A DNA stretch of 64,000 nucleotides from Marinifaba aquimaris (GTDB taxonomy: Bacteria > Pseudomonadota > Gammaproteobacteria > Enterobacterales > Alteromonadaceae). Shown here in pieces: positions 34,619-45,147 of this stretch. Made by a program: the position numbers and the translations under genes. Positions within the stretch are counted from its first letter, which is position 1, and each line of letters starts with the position of its first letter. The stretch spans positions 124,001 to 188,000 of the forward strand of contig NZ_JABULX010000004.1 of NCBI RefSeq assembly GCF_013328345.1. The letters run 5' to 3'. Under the pieces are notes generated by a model. That model worked only from the letters and a program-made list of their open reading frames with translations, did no database searches and was not told the origin of the DNA.

Positions 34619-37066
34619 ATGAAAAAGACACTTTTATCAGTCGCTATTGCTTCTAGTTTTTCTAGTATCCCCAGTTTTGCTCAAGCTAATGAAGGTGAAG
34701 AGCTAGAAGTAATATCTATCACTGGTTCTCGAATTAATCGTGCCGATATGGAGACAGCATCGCCTGTAACTGTCATCAGTGCAGGGGACATTGCTGCACA
34801 AGGTTATACTTCGGTTGAAGCGATATTATCAGACCAACCTGCTATTGCAGGTATAAATTTGGGTTCAAATTCCAATAATGGCTCGGGTGGTTCAGCTACG
34901 GTTAACTTAAGAGGAATGGGCGAACAACGTACTTTGGTATTACTTAATGGTCGCAGAATGGTAGCTTCTGGTATTGGTGCAGATAGTTCTGTTGATTTAA
35001 ATACCATCCCTGTGGGCATGATCCAATCGATTGAGATTTTAAAAGATGGAGCCAGTGCGGTATATGGTTCTGATGCTATTGCTGGTGTCGTGAACATTAT
35101 CACTAAGAAAGACTATGAAGGTACTGAAATTAACTTAACTGGTGGTATGTCTGGTGAGGGTGATGGTGAAACACTCGGTTTGAGTATCTTACATGGCTTG
35201 GATGGTGATGATTATAATTTAGTACTTGGTGCTTCTTATGATGAGCGAAAAGAAGTCAAACAAGGTGATAGAGATTATATCCCTGAAGGTTGCTCTTCGT
35301 TCATACCAGAAGGCTCATTAGATGGATGGGTACCCGATGGCAATGGTGGTTTTAAAGAGCGAGATTCATGTTATGACTATGCTGCTGAATCTTTAGCCCA
35401 AACCCCCAATGAAATTTACAATGTGTTTTCGGCATTGCAAATGGATTTGGGCAGTGATGTCTACTGGGATACGGATATCATGTATACCTTTAGAAAATCT
35501 AATCAAGAAATGGCCCCACAACCAGCAGCAATCGATTTATCTGTTTGCCAAAGCTATGAACAAGGTAACTGTTTAGATATGGGCGATGTGTTAATTCCTG
35601 AATTGGATGAATTGGAATACAAGCGCCGCATGACAGATGCAGGTAATCGTATTTATCAGCAAGAGACAGAAACGTATCGCATCAGCAGTGAATTAAATGG
35701 TGAATTGGCTTCAGGCGATACTTGGAATGCTTCAATTACCTATGCAAAAAATGAATCTAAAGATTGGGTTCACAACTCCATTAATGCGGTCAAAATGGAG
35801 CAATCTATTTATGAACACCAACAGGAGTGGCTCTCAGGTCAGCCTTTATCCGATGAAATTATCGATGATGTAACTTACCTAGAGCACAACGAAGGCGGAA
35901 ATGAACAATTTGTTATCGCGTTAGGTTATGCCGGTGAAACGGATAGTGAAATTGGTTATGCTGTTGGCGTTGAAAGCCGCTATGAAGAAGGCTATTACAC
36001 ACCCGATCAAGTCGTACAAGATGGAGAAAGTACTGCGGCGCAACAAGATCCCACATCTGGTGATTATCACGTGAAAAGTATTTATGGTGAAGTAGCAGTG
36101 CCTGTCACCGATGCATGGAATATCGAAGGTGCAGTGCGTTACGACCATTACAGTACGTTTGGCGGTGAAGCTACGTGGAAGCTTGGAACAACTTATGAAA
36201 TTAATGATAACTGGATGCTTCGCGGTGTAGCTGCAACAGGGTATCGCGCACCTAATGTCTCTGAGCTTTATGGTGGGAATACCGGTTCATATGATTATCT
36301 ATCAGACCCTTGGGGTAGAACGGAAGATGCACAAATTTTAGTTTTTTATACTTCTGATCCCGATCTTCAGCCAGAAAAATCAAAATCTTTAACCGCGGGA
36401 ATTGTTTGGGATGCGACAGATAATTTAAGCGCGACAATCGATTATTGGTCATTTGATGTTGACGACGCTATTGCACGCGTTGATGTGCAAAATGAACTAA
36501 ACAAATGTTTCTCAGGTGATTTGAGTGCATGTGAATTAATTAATGTATCACCTGATGGCGATTTAGATAACTTAACTGCATCTTTAACCAATGTAGGTAA
36601 TCAAAAGACCAGTGGTTTAGATTTAAACGTGCAGTATAAATTTGATGCTTTTGGCCGGGCAAGCCGTTTTAGTTTCGATACAACATACTTACTTGAATTT
36701 GAAGAGGACGGGGTTGATTACACTGGTACCATTGGCGGTATGACAGGGGCCTATGCTGAACTCAAAGCTAATGCCATGTTGCAATCTAATATTACGGATA
36801 ACTTTGATTTAACGTATCAGGCTCAATATATTCAAGGGATGGATGGTGAATACTACGGTGAAACATTCAGCACTTCATCAGTGGTTTATCACAATATGTC
36901 TGATACCTATACTCTCTCAGATCAAATGACGCTGACAGCGGGTATTAATAACCTCTTTGATAAAGAGCCAGAAGAAGTCATGGGGGGCAATGATATGGGT
37001 ACTGTTCCTGAGGTTTATGATGTGATTGGTCGGACTTTCTTCGCTGGGTTAAATTATAAGTTTTAA
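34619..37066 (+). CDS. TonB-dependent outer membrane receptor
   Basis: 815 residues. The signal peptide ends near FAQA (about residue 23). A TonB box-like ELEVISITGSRI is followed by the plug domain (about 45-155: PVTVISAGDIAAQGYTSVEAIL, VNLRGMGEQRTLVLLNGRRM, IEILKDGASAVYGSDAIAGVVNIITKK). The barrel runs to a terminal Phe (FAGLNYKF). It imports a large or scarce ligand using TonB energy. The ITGSRI start and plug type are common in marine Alteromonadales receptors for peptides, sugars or others; the ligand is unknown. The upstream peptidase gene ends with its own terminator, so linkage is only positional. Confidence 0.93.
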   Translation: MKKTLLSVAIASSFSSIPSFAQANEGEELEVISITGSRINRADMETASPVTVISAGDIAAQGYTSVEAILSDQPAIAGINLGSNSNNGSGGSATVNLRGMGEQRTLVLLNGRRMVASGIGADSSVDLNTIPVGMIQSIEILKDGASAVYGSDAIAGVVNIITKKDYEGTEINLTGGMSGEGDGETLGLSILHGLDGDDYNLVLGASYDERKEVKQGDRDYIPEGCSSFIPEGSLDGWVPDGNGGFKERDSCYDYAAESLAQTPNEIYNVFSALQMDLGSDVYWDTDIMYTFRKSNQEMAPQPAAIDLSVCQSYEQGNCLDMGDVLIPELDELEYKRRMTDAGNRIYQQETETYRISSELNGELASGDTWNASITYAKNESKDWVHNSINAVKMEQSIYEHQQEWLSGQPLSDEIIDDVTYLEHNEGGNEQFVIALGYAGETDSEIGYAVGVESRYEEGYYTPDQVVQDGESTAAQQDPTSGDYHVKSIYGEVAVPVTDAWNIEGAVRYDHYSTFGGEATWKLGTTYEINDNWMLRGVAATGYRAPNVSELYGGNTGSYDYLSDPWGRTEDAQILVFYTSDPDLQPEKSKSLTAGIVWDATDNLSATIDYWSFDVDDAIARVDVQNELNKCFSGDLSACELINVSPDGDLDNLTASLTNVGNQKTSGLDLNVQYKFDAFGRASRFSFDTTYLLEFEEDGVDYTGTIGGMTGAYAELKANAMLQSNITDNFDLTYQAQYIQGMDGEYYGETFSTSSVVYHNMSDTYTLSDQMTLTAGINNLFDKEPEEVMGGNDMGTVPEVYDVIGRTFFAGLNYKF

Positions 37067-37085
37067 TCGTTCAAGATAGATAAAT

Positions 37086-37112
37086 AAAAGGCAACATTTG
37101 TTGCCTTTTTTG
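37086..37112 (+). terminator. Terminator after the receptor gene
   Basis: 10-bp stem AAAAGGCAAC/GTTGCCTTTT, loop ATTT, six T. Confidence 0.92.
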
Positions 37113-37233
37113 TTTGTCTGATGAATATAAAATATTGGTAAAGCTAGTTATCTCAACTAAGGTTATTAGCGCAAGGCGTTAATCATTATGCTGTTGATTA
37201 ACAATATAAAAATAAACAAAAGGATGTATTTTT

Positions 37234-37938
37234 ATGGCGTTATCAAAAAAATTAATAGCCGAATTTATCGGCACGTTTTGGCTGGTTTTAGGGGGTTGTG
37301 GTTCGGCTGTTTTAGCTGCAGGTTTTCCTGACGTCGGTATTGGTTTACTAGGTGTTTCCTTAGCTTTTGGTTTAACCGTGTTGACGATGGCTTATGCAAT
37401 TGGTCATATTTCTGGTTGTCATCTTAACCCTGCTGTTTCAATTGGTTTAATGTTAGGTGGTCGTTTTGATGCAAAAGAACTCCCTCCTTATTTAGTTGCT
37501 CAAGTATTAGGTGCTATTGCAGCCGGAGCAGTGCTTTACACTATCGCTTCTGGAACCGGTGATTTTTCACTGGCATCTGGATTTGCTTCAAATGGATACG
37601 GCGAACACTCGCCTGGCGGTTACAGCTTAACAGCCGTACTGATTTGTGAAGTAGTCATGACATTTATGTTTTTGATGATTATCTTAGGTGCAACAGATGG
37701 CCGGGCTCCAGCCGGTTTTGCCCCGATTGCAATTGGTCTGGCATTAACACTTATCCATTTAATTAGTATTCCTGTATCTAATACATCTGTTAATCCAGCT
37801 AGAAGTACGGGGGTAGCAGTATTTGTCGGTGATTGGGCCGTTTCACAGCTCTGGTTGTTCTGGGTAGCTCCTATTGTCGGTGCGGCTATTGCTGGTATTG
37901 TATATAAAAGTTTGTTTTCAGAAGACAGTACGAATTAA
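37234..37938 (+). CDS. aqpZ: Aquaporin Z
   Basis: A 234-residue, six-helix water channel. Both NPA motifs are intact (65-67 in HLNPAVS and 187-189 in SVNPARSTG). The selectivity-filter residues expected for AqpZ are present (Phe45, His175, Thr184, Arg190), so it should pass water rather than glycerol. AAAAGGA precedes the ATG. Monocistronic, with terminators on both sides. Confidence 0.96.
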   Translation: MALSKKLIAEFIGTFWLVLGGCGSAVLAAGFPDVGIGLLGVSLAFGLTVLTMAYAIGHISGCHLNPAVSIGLMLGGRFDAKELPPYLVAQVLGAIAAGAVLYTIASGTGDFSLASGFASNGYGEHSPGGYSLTAVLICEVVMTFMFLMIILGATDGRAPAGFAPIAIGLALTLIHLISIPVSNTSVNPARSTGVAVFVGDWAVSQLWLFWVAPIVGAAIAGIVYKSLFSEDSTN

Positions 37939-37962
37939 GCGGTAAAAGCAGTGACTCACATC

Positions 37963-37993
37963 GGGGGCTATGGGACAATAGCCCCGTTTTTTA
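37963..37993 (+). terminator. Terminator after aqpZ
   Basis: 8-bp stem GGGGCTAT/ATAGCCCC, 6-base loop, then G and six T. Confidence 0.9.
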
Positions 37994-38011
37994 CTCGTAC
38001 AAAATACAACT

Positions 38012-38962
38012 ATGCCGTCCCAACCTTTATTGCACAAAAATAACCGTCACCAAGCTAGGTATGATTTACCTGCTTTATGCCAAACCTTGCCTGAGCTCAA
38101 GCAACACTTGATAGAAGCCCATGGCAATCAAACGATAGACTTTAGTAACGATGCCGCAGTTAAAGCACTTAACCAAGCATTGTTAATGCATTTTTATAAT
38201 ATTCAGTTCTGGCAAATTCCCGATGGCTTTTTATGCCCAGCTATTCCTGGTCGTGCAGATTATATCCATCATTTATCTGATTTAATTCAATCTACATTAT
38301 CCGAACCTTTTAATAAGGGTAAAAAAGTCAAAGTACTAGATATCGGTGTTGGGGCTAACTGTGTTTATCCGATTATTGGAATTCACGAATATGGCTGGCA
38401 ATTTGTCGGTTCCGATATCAATCCCGTATCAGTTAAAACTGCACAAACGATAGCAAGAACCAACCCTGCAATTGCACGGCATCTAAAAATAAAGCAACAA
38501 AAAGGGCAGGGAATTTTAGAAGGAATAATTGGTAAGAAGGAATTTTTTACTGCCACCATTTGTAACCCTCCTTTTCACAATTCAATTGAAGCTGCAAATA
38601 AGGGTACGCAGCGCAAATTGAGCAATCTTGAAAAAAATAAGCAAAAGCGCGGTAGTACTGACATAAAAGCGAAATCTTCAGATCTTAATTTTGCAGGCCA
38701 AGGCAGTGAACTTTGGTGTCCTGGTGGTGAGCTTAGCTTTATTCAACAATACATCAAAGAAAGCCATGTATTCGCAGGCCAGTGTGCTTGGTTTTCGTGT
38801 TTAGTATCTAAAAAAGACAATTTAGACAAACTTAAAAAGTCGCTTAAACAACAAGGCGTCGAACAAGTTAAACAATTTGATATGGCTCAAGGCAACAAGC
38901 AAAGTCGCTTTATCGCCTGGAGTTATTTCCAACAACAAGAATTAAAAGAGATTATTTTGTAA
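38012..38962 (+). CDS. rlmF: 23S rRNA (adenine-1618-N6)-methyltransferase
   Basis: A 316-residue SAM-dependent methyltransferase, close to E. coli RlmF (308). The SAM motif VLDIGVGANCVYPIIG is near 110-125, and the N6-adenine methylase motif IV NPPFHNS near 188-194. It methylates A1618 of 23S rRNA. The N-terminal HKNNRHQARYDLPALCQTLPEL matches the RlmF start. The DUF1461 gene follows after eight bases. Confidence 0.95.
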   Translation: MPSQPLLHKNNRHQARYDLPALCQTLPELKQHLIEAHGNQTIDFSNDAAVKALNQALLMHFYNIQFWQIPDGFLCPAIPGRADYIHHLSDLIQSTLSEPFNKGKKVKVLDIGVGANCVYPIIGIHEYGWQFVGSDINPVSVKTAQTIARTNPAIARHLKIKQQKGQGILEGIIGKKEFFTATICNPPFHNSIEAANKGTQRKLSNLEKNKQKRGSTDIKAKSSDLNFAGQGSELWCPGGELSFIQQYIKESHVFAGQCAWFSCLVSKKDNLDKLKKSLKQQGVEQVKQFDMAQGNKQSRFIAWSYFQQQELKEIIL

Positions 38963-38970
38963 GGAAACCA

Positions 38971-39711
38971 ATGCGCGTATTAGGGACAACATGTGTTTTA
39001 TTCTTCTCTTTAGCATTTGCTTTTTTAGCTGGTTGGAAGATAACAGCAGCCTTTGAGTTTGCTTACCCACTTTGGTATCAGGTGATGGATATTGAGCAAG
39101 CTATTGCCAAATTTGCTCCGCAGAACATTTACAAACAAGATTTTGCATTAACGGACCCTCAGCAACATATACTACTTTTTAAACAAATAGCAGACAGCAT
39201 CGAATTACCGTTAGCAGACGTAAAGTCTGCTTTAGCTTCGATTGAATACACAAACCGCGAACACACAGTAATTGATACGCTGTTGCACAACAGTGAAATA
39301 CAGCACTTATACGATGTGGCTGTATTACTCAACACCATTAATACGTTCTGCTTTGGGGTGATTATCTTAACCGCATCGCTATTATTTGGTATGTACCAAT
39401 TCAGTCAAAATACAAAAACGAGTATCAATATTAAGATAACGGATGTTTACCTTTCGATGCTAGCACTGTTGTCGGTAGGTTTGATCATCATTGCGGTTAT
39501 TGGCTTTAGACCAGTATTTTACCAACTCCACAAATGGGTTTTTCCAGAAAACAGTCAGTGGTTTTTTTACTATCAAGAATCATTGATGACGACCTTGATG
39601 CAAGCGCCTTATTTGTTCGCTTACATAGGTGGTTTATTGTTATTTGTCATACTAGCAATTCAGCTTGTGACGACATTTACCATCCAACGTTTGTTAATAA
39701 AAAAAAGCTAA
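38971..39711 (+). CDS. DUF1461 family integral membrane protein
   Basis: 246 residues. There are four or so membrane helices (about 5-25, 120-142, 165-185, 215-240) with a long extracytoplasmic loop between the first two. YPLWY and the segment VFPENSQWFFYYQESLMTTLM fit DUF1461 (TIGR01906), an uncharacterised inner-membrane family. AAGGA precedes the ATG, eight bases after rlmF. The stop codon lies inside the terminator stem. Confidence 0.75.
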   Translation: MRVLGTTCVLFFSLAFAFLAGWKITAAFEFAYPLWYQVMDIEQAIAKFAPQNIYKQDFALTDPQQHILLFKQIADSIELPLADVKSALASIEYTNREHTVIDTLLHNSEIQHLYDVAVLLNTINTFCFGVIILTASLLFGMYQFSQNTKTSINIKITDVYLSMLALLSVGLIIIAVIGFRPVFYQLHKWVFPENSQWFFYYQESLMTTLMQAPYLFAYIGGLLLFVILAIQLVTTFTIQRLLIKKS

Positions 39712-39735
39712 ACCGCAAGACTGGGTTTAGCTTTT
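39703..39735. terminator. Bidirectional terminator between DUF1461 and csiV
   Basis: 12-bp stem AAAAGCTAAACC/GGTTTAGCTTTT with a 9-base loop and A/T runs on both sides. It overlaps the DUF1461 stop codon. Confidence 0.85.
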
Positions 39736-39765
39736 AAATAAGGCCGTATTGTCGTTTTAAATGGG

Positions 39766-41583
39766 TTAAAGATCGAATCGTATGCTGTTGGCAATTGATT
39801 GATTCGTGTTAATTCGCCAGTCAACTACTGGAGCGAGTTCTTTATTTTCAGAATAGAACTCGGCAGGGTAATCAAGCTCGGTGAAAGTACCGATTTCACT
39901 CGATTCTGGTGGTGTTACGTTTATGTCCTGTAAACCACTTTCATCGTCAACGACTACTGATACCTCTAACGTTTCGCTTTCTTCAACCAGGTTTTGTTCA
40001 GGCTTTTTGGGCAAATCATATCGACGCACTTGCAGAACAATCCCCATCATTGGATGATCAAAATAGTGGATTTCGGTTGAACGAATTCTTCTGTTTTGTT
40101 TGAAATGATAAGAATATAGATACTGTTTGTCTGCTTTGGGTTCAATGGTATCTGCTTGTTCAATAACAACGCCATCAGTATTCATCAGTGGTAGTGATTC
40201 AACAGCCGGTTGCGTGATTTCATCCTGTTGTTGAGTTAACGCTAACTGCTCTGGATGGATATCGGGTTTTCGTATATTAAATTCGGTCTCAATAAATAAA
40301 TAATGGCGTAGGTATATTTTAAAGAGTCCATCTAATTGCCACACTTGTTCAGGCGTGCCTTTGATACTCGCTTGTTGCTGCCAAGCTTGTTGGTCTTTAT
40401 CAAGTTGAGCCGTTTCTGCTCGCCATTCTCCTGAGTTGATTTTATCCATGAGCTTTTGCACATTATCCATCACTTTTTGATGTCTAAGTCTATTCTCATC
40501 ACCTGCTAAAATATCACTTTGTTGATGTGGCTCGATGGTTGTATCGATTGAATCCTGTTCAAGTTGTTCGATTGGCTCACCTAGGTAATCGAACTCTTTT
40601 GAGTAATTTTTACCGGCAAAAATGCGCCAAGGTTTTTCTCTTTTTCTGCTTTTTATAGGCTGTCGCCAGCCTAAATGCGCAAGGGGCGTCATGTCTTTAC
40701 GATAAATGAGCTTTTGTACCTCTTTTGAGAACACTAAACTCGACTTAGCTAACATATGAGGTTTATCGTTGTAAGCAATTTCTTTTATTGGGAAATAAAG
40801 CGGGGTATTGGCAATAAATAGATCATTTCTAGCCTGCTTTAATTGTTTGACCTCGTCACTGATACCATTAGGTAAAAGAGGCTCACATAAAGTAAATGCC
40901 TGCTGCCAAGCTGGTACTGGCCACAGCGAAGTTTGACTAAATAAACTAGGCATTTCTGGTTGTTCAAGCTCATATGCTAATTCATGCCTAAGTCCGTCTA
41001 ACCTGACAAATTCAGCTACTTCATTTATCGTTTGATTAACAGGCTCTGATTGATTATCGCGATAAATAGGGCTGGAAGCCGAGTCATAAAATTGCCCTTG
41101 GTCTGAGGCTTGTTCATTCTCATTAGTATCGTTTAATTCAGTGTGTTCCGGTGCGATATTTGGCTCGCTGTCTAGCGTACTCTCGGTTAATGTTTCTGTT
41201 GTCAGTTGGCTTGGTTCAAAACCAGGTGCAAGCTCAGGAAAAACATCAAATAAATGTAAGTCCGTTTGTTCAATCGATTGCTCTAGATGACAATCTGATT
41301 TTAATTGCGCTAAATGCTTGGCATTTTTAGGGATGTGTTTATCAAGCAATGGTCTTGCTCGATTGACTTTTATCGGTTCAATCAATGGCGAGAAATTTTC
41401 CTCTAAATCTGCGCGTTCAGTGTTGCGCGCAAAGATTATCATTTCTACCTCAAACCAGCGATCGGCAGATTGCTTTGCATATGCTCCGGCTGAAAAACTG
41501 ACAGATGCAGCTAAAGAAAAAGCACAAGCTAGCGTTATACTGCGTCTAACTACCGCTGGTTTTTTGAAGCCATTTTTTTTCAT
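39766..41583 (-). CDS. csiV: CsiV-family protein
   Basis: 605 residues. The signal peptide ends near GAYA (about residue 36). The mature start RWFEVEMIIFARN is the CsiV hallmark. CsiV binds peptidoglycan and supports PBP1A/LpoA-dependent cell wall synthesis in Vibrio. The C-terminal part has RIRSTEIHYFDHPMMGIVLQVRRYD, also typical. The central region is long and rich in Glu/Gln/Ser/Asp. A TTG at 41595 would add four codons; the ATG at 41583 is more likely. It is downstream of mfd with a 16-base gap, a neighbourhood I recall from other gammaproteobacteria. Confidence 0.8.
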   Translation of the reverse strand: MKKNGFKKPAVVRRSITLACAFSLAASVSFSAGAYAKQSADRWFEVEMIIFARNTERADLEENFSPLIEPIKVNRARPLLDKHIPKNAKHLAQLKSDCHLEQSIEQTDLHLFDVFPELAPGFEPSQLTTETLTESTLDSEPNIAPEHTELNDTNENEQASDQGQFYDSASSPIYRDNQSEPVNQTINEVAEFVRLDGLRHELAYELEQPEMPSLFSQTSLWPVPAWQQAFTLCEPLLPNGISDEVKQLKQARNDLFIANTPLYFPIKEIAYNDKPHMLAKSSLVFSKEVQKLIYRKDMTPLAHLGWRQPIKSRKREKPWRIFAGKNYSKEFDYLGEPIEQLEQDSIDTTIEPHQQSDILAGDENRLRHQKVMDNVQKLMDKINSGEWRAETAQLDKDQQAWQQQASIKGTPEQVWQLDGLFKIYLRHYLFIETEFNIRKPDIHPEQLALTQQQDEITQPAVESLPLMNTDGVVIEQADTIEPKADKQYLYSYHFKQNRRIRSTEIHYFDHPMMGIVLQVRRYDLPKKPEQNLVEESETLEVSVVVDDESGLQDINVTPPESSEIGTFTELDYPAEFYSENKELAPVVDWRINTNQSIANSIRFDL

Positions 41584-41599
41584 AGAGTAAGTCAATCCG

Positions 41600-44500
41600 T
41601 TAGCTTAACAGCTTAAATAATTGTTCAATAAAATCGAGTTTTTCTTGGGCTTCTGCCGCTTCTAAATTGAACCTCAATTTATCTTGTCCGGCTAAACCGA
41701 ATGTAGTTGGTGCGCTTTGAATCAAGTTGATGATCTTAGTCGGATCGGTAACCGCCCCTTCTTTAAATTCTACTATACCACCTTTGATACCTGCATCTAA
41801 TTTCTTAATGCCTAATTTTGCTGCTTGCAGCTTTAATTGACTTTGTTTGACAAGGTTTTTTGCAGGTTGTGGTAATAAACCAAAGCGGTCTATTAACTCA
41901 ATTTGAACGTCATCTAATTTATCTTGAGTATCACAACTGGCGATCTTTTTGTACATGGATAATCGCGTATTCACATCAGGGATATAATCATCGGGTAGTA
42001 AAGCCGGAATACGTAGCTCTAGTTCTGTGCTCACTGCAAATGCATCGGTTAGTGCGGGCTCTCGGCCTTCTTTTAAAGCCTTTACTGCTTGTTCAAGCAT
42101 TTCCATGTATAAGGTAAAACCAATACTGGTAATTTGACCGCTCTGATCGTCACCGAGTAATTCACCTGCACCGCGAATTTCAAGATCGTGCGTTGCAAGT
42201 GCAAAACCTGCACCTAAGTCTTCTAAATTAGCGATGGCTTCAAGACGCTTTTGAGCATCTTTTGTCATACGCTTTGGATGCGGTGTCAGCATGTAGGCAT
42301 AAGCTTGGTGATGCGAGCGACCCACACGACCACGTAACTGGTGAAGCTGTGCTAAACCAAAATGATCGGCTTGATCGATAATAATGGTATTGGCACTTGG
42401 GACATCAATACCCGTTTCGATAATAGTGGTACAAACCAAGACATTGTATTTTTGATGATAAAAATCAGACATCACGCGTTCTAGTTCACGTTCGCGCATT
42501 TGACCATGACCAATTATCGGCCGTGCCTCTGGTACGATCTCTTGAATTAACTCAGCTGTTTTATCAATCGTCTCTACCGAATTGTGTAGAAAATATACTT
42601 GACCACCACGCATAATTTCACGACTGATGGCTTCTTTGATTAATGCTTTATCGAATTGGCGCACGAATGTTTTAACGGCAAGTCGCTTAGCAGGTGGTGT
42701 TGCGATAATAGATAAATCACGCATCCCACTCATGGCCATGTTTAAAGTACGCGGGATAGGCGTTGCAGTAAGGGTCAGTATGTCTACATCTGCGCGTTGT
42801 TTTTTAATCAGCTCTTTTTGGCGGACGCCAAATCTATGCTCTTCATCGACGATTAATAACCCTAAATCTTGATATTTAACATCACTTGAAAGTAGCTTAT
42901 GCGTACCGATGATGACATCTACTTGGCCCTCAGCTAGCTGATTAAGCACTTCTTTTTGTTGTTTAGCGGTTTTAAAGCGCGATAATACTTCGACTTTGAT
43001 TGGCCAGTCGGCAAACCTATCTTGGAAGTTTTCATAGTGTTGTTGGGCAAGGAGTGTTGTTGGTACCAACACGGCGACTTGTTTGCTCTCATTAACAGCC
43101 GCAAAGGCAGCACGCATTGCCACTTCGGTTTTACCAAAGCCAACATCACCACAAACCAGACGGTCCATACATTGGCTAGATTGCATATCGCGCAATACGG
43201 CGTTAATGGCTTGTTCCTGATCTAAGGTTTCTTCAAACTTAAACCCAGCACTAAATTGGGCATAATCATCGTTGTTAATTTTAAAAGCAAAGCCGGGTTT
43301 TGATTCGCGTTTGGCGTATACATCGAGTAATTCAGCGGCCACATCTCTGACTTTTTCGGCTGCTTTTTTCTTGGCTTTTTCCCAAGCATCACTGGAAAGT
43401 TTGTGAAGTGGTGCATGGTCGATATCACCACCTAAATAGCGTGAGATAAGGTGTAAATTGGCAACGGGTACATAAAGCTTTGAATCTGCATATTCAAGTG
43501 TCAAAAACTCGGTTGGCATACCACCGGCATCAAGGGTTTGTAAGCCTTGGTAACGGCCGACACCGTGATCTAGATGCACAACAGGCTGGCCAATACTCAG
43601 TTCGGCCAAATTTTTTATAACGGAATCGGTTGTTGAAACCTCATCTTTTTTACCGCGTCGCCTTCTTGCTTGTTTGACTGGGTTACCTAGCAGCTCAGCT
43701 TCTGTTACTAATGCCAGTTGCTGGTCATTAATATTGCCAATAAAGCCGTATTCCAGTTCTAAAATACATAAAGCTAAATCGACCGGCTTTTTCAAAAACT
43801 GTGTTAAGTTATCAAGTGATTTAGGTTTGATCCCCGCTTTTTTCAGCATTTCGAGCAAGGTTTCACGTCGACCTTGTGTTTCAGATAAGATCAACACTTG
43901 CCCATCAAAGTTGGCAACAAATTCATTAAACGCTTTAAACGGTTCTTTCAGTTGAGCATTGACTGCAATATTAGGCAATGCCTGGCAATCGAAGTTAAAT
44001 CGACCTGCTTTTTCTTCAAGCTTTGCTTTGCCAAATTCAATACGACCAAATTGGTTAAGTGCTTGGTAGAATTGATCAAGTTTTAGATAGAGATCGGCTG
44101 GCTTGAGTAATGGCCTATTTTTGTCATAACGCCTATCTTCATAGCGATTTTCAACCTCTGTTAAAAACCGTTCAACTTGATTTTGTATGCCATCTTCAAA
44201 CAGTACATTGGCATTACCTGGTAAATAATCAAACAAGGTTGCCGTTTGTTGGAAAAATAGCGGTAAATAGTACTCAATGCCTGCAGGCATAATGCCTTTG
44301 GATACTTGATAGTAAACTGACTCTTTGTTGGTATTCGGTTCGAAATATTCACGGTAGTTGACTCTAAAGGTTTCAATTGCTTTATCGTCTATGGGAAATT
44401 CATGCGCGGGTAAAAGTTCAATCTTATCTAGGGTTTCTGCAGATCGTTGGTTCTCGGGATCAAATTGACGGATACTATCTATTTCATCGTCAAAAAAATC

Positions 44501-45064
44501 GAGTCTAAACGGGGTATGACTACCCATAGGGTAGAGGTCCAAAATGGATCCTCTTAGTGCGAACTCACCGTGTTCCATGACTTGATCGACTGCGCGATAA
44601 CCAGCACGTTCTAGTCTCAACCTAAATTCATTAATATCGAGTGTCTGACCTTTATTGATCAGTAAGGTGTAATGATTGAGAAAATCAATAGGTGCAAGTT
44701 TGACCAGTGCAGTTGTGGCTGGTACCACAAAAATGGCACGCTCATTCGCTTGTAATTTTGCTAATGTTTCTAATCGTTGTGAAATGATATCTTGGTGCGG
44801 TGAAAAGTTGTCATATGGCAACGTTTCCCAATCAGGGAAATAATACGTATTGAGCTTTTTATCGTCTTTTGTCAGTGCTTCGAGCTCAGCCACAAGTTTC
44901 AATGCCGATGGTGTATCAGCTGTAATAACTAAAATGGCGCCTTTATTTTGATTGGCTAACGCATGAGTGGCTATTGATAAACTACTGCCAGCTAAATTGC
45001 CCCAGCGAATGTGATCGCCTGCTTTTTTAGGCGAGCTCGGTTGTGTTACAGAAATCTTGCTCAT
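41600..45064 (-). CDS. mfd: Transcription-repair coupling factor
   Basis: 1154 residues, matching E. coli Mfd (1148). It removes stalled RNA polymerase at DNA lesions and recruits UvrA. Seen in order: UvrB-like N-terminal region (about 15-340), the RNA polymerase interaction domain (about 490-555, VHLDHGVGRYQGL), and the RecG-like SF2 motor. The motor has Walker A GDVGFGKTEVAM, DEEHRFG and TATPIPRTLNMAMSG, with motif VI QLRGRVGRS. The TRCF C-terminal domain is at about 1010-1110. The gene is complete and undisturbed. Confidence 0.98.
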   Translation of the reverse strand: MSKISVTQPSSPKKAGDHIRWGNLAGSSLSIATHALANQNKGAILVITADTPSALKLVAELEALTKDDKKLNTYYFPDWETLPYDNFSPHQDIISQRLETLAKLQANERAIFVVPATTALVKLAPIDFLNHYTLLINKGQTLDINEFRLRLERAGYRAVDQVMEHGEFALRGSILDLYPMGSHTPFRLDFFDDEIDSIRQFDPENQRSAETLDKIELLPAHEFPIDDKAIETFRVNYREYFEPNTNKESVYYQVSKGIMPAGIEYYLPLFFQQTATLFDYLPGNANVLFEDGIQNQVERFLTEVENRYEDRRYDKNRPLLKPADLYLKLDQFYQALNQFGRIEFGKAKLEEKAGRFNFDCQALPNIAVNAQLKEPFKAFNEFVANFDGQVLILSETQGRRETLLEMLKKAGIKPKSLDNLTQFLKKPVDLALCILELEYGFIGNINDQQLALVTEAELLGNPVKQARRRRGKKDEVSTTDSVIKNLAELSIGQPVVHLDHGVGRYQGLQTLDAGGMPTEFLTLEYADSKLYVPVANLHLISRYLGGDIDHAPLHKLSSDAWEKAKKKAAEKVRDVAAELLDVYAKRESKPGFAFKINNDDYAQFSAGFKFEETLDQEQAINAVLRDMQSSQCMDRLVCGDVGFGKTEVAMRAAFAAVNESKQVAVLVPTTLLAQQHYENFQDRFADWPIKVEVLSRFKTAKQQKEVLNQLAEGQVDVIIGTHKLLSSDVKYQDLGLLIVDEEHRFGVRQKELIKKQRADVDILTLTATPIPRTLNMAMSGMRDLSIIATPPAKRLAVKTFVRQFDKALIKEAISREIMRGGQVYFLHNSVETIDKTAELIQEIVPEARPIIGHGQMRERELERVMSDFYHQKYNVLVCTTIIETGIDVPSANTIIIDQADHFGLAQLHQLRGRVGRSHHQAYAYMLTPHPKRMTKDAQKRLEAIANLEDLGAGFALATHDLEIRGAGELLGDDQSGQITSIGFTLYMEMLEQAVKALKEGREPALTDAFAVSTELELRIPALLPDDYIPDVNTRLSMYKKIASCDTQDKLDDVQIELIDRFGLLPQPAKNLVKQSQLKLQAAKLGIKKLDAGIKGGIVEFKEGAVTDPTKIINLIQSAPTTFGLAGQDKLRFNLEAAEAQEKLDFIEQLFKLLS

Positions 45065-45147
45065 TGAATAAACTAACTCGATACCAAAGTGCGCTCATTC
45101 TAAAACAATTGCCGGGCTAAAGCACTGTTTTTAATTACAGTTTTTTA

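Noticed and set aside
34566-34660. Short ATG-led frame overlapping the start of the TonB-dependent receptor gene
   Set aside because: No ribosome site, out of frame with the receptor, and ends soon after it begins.
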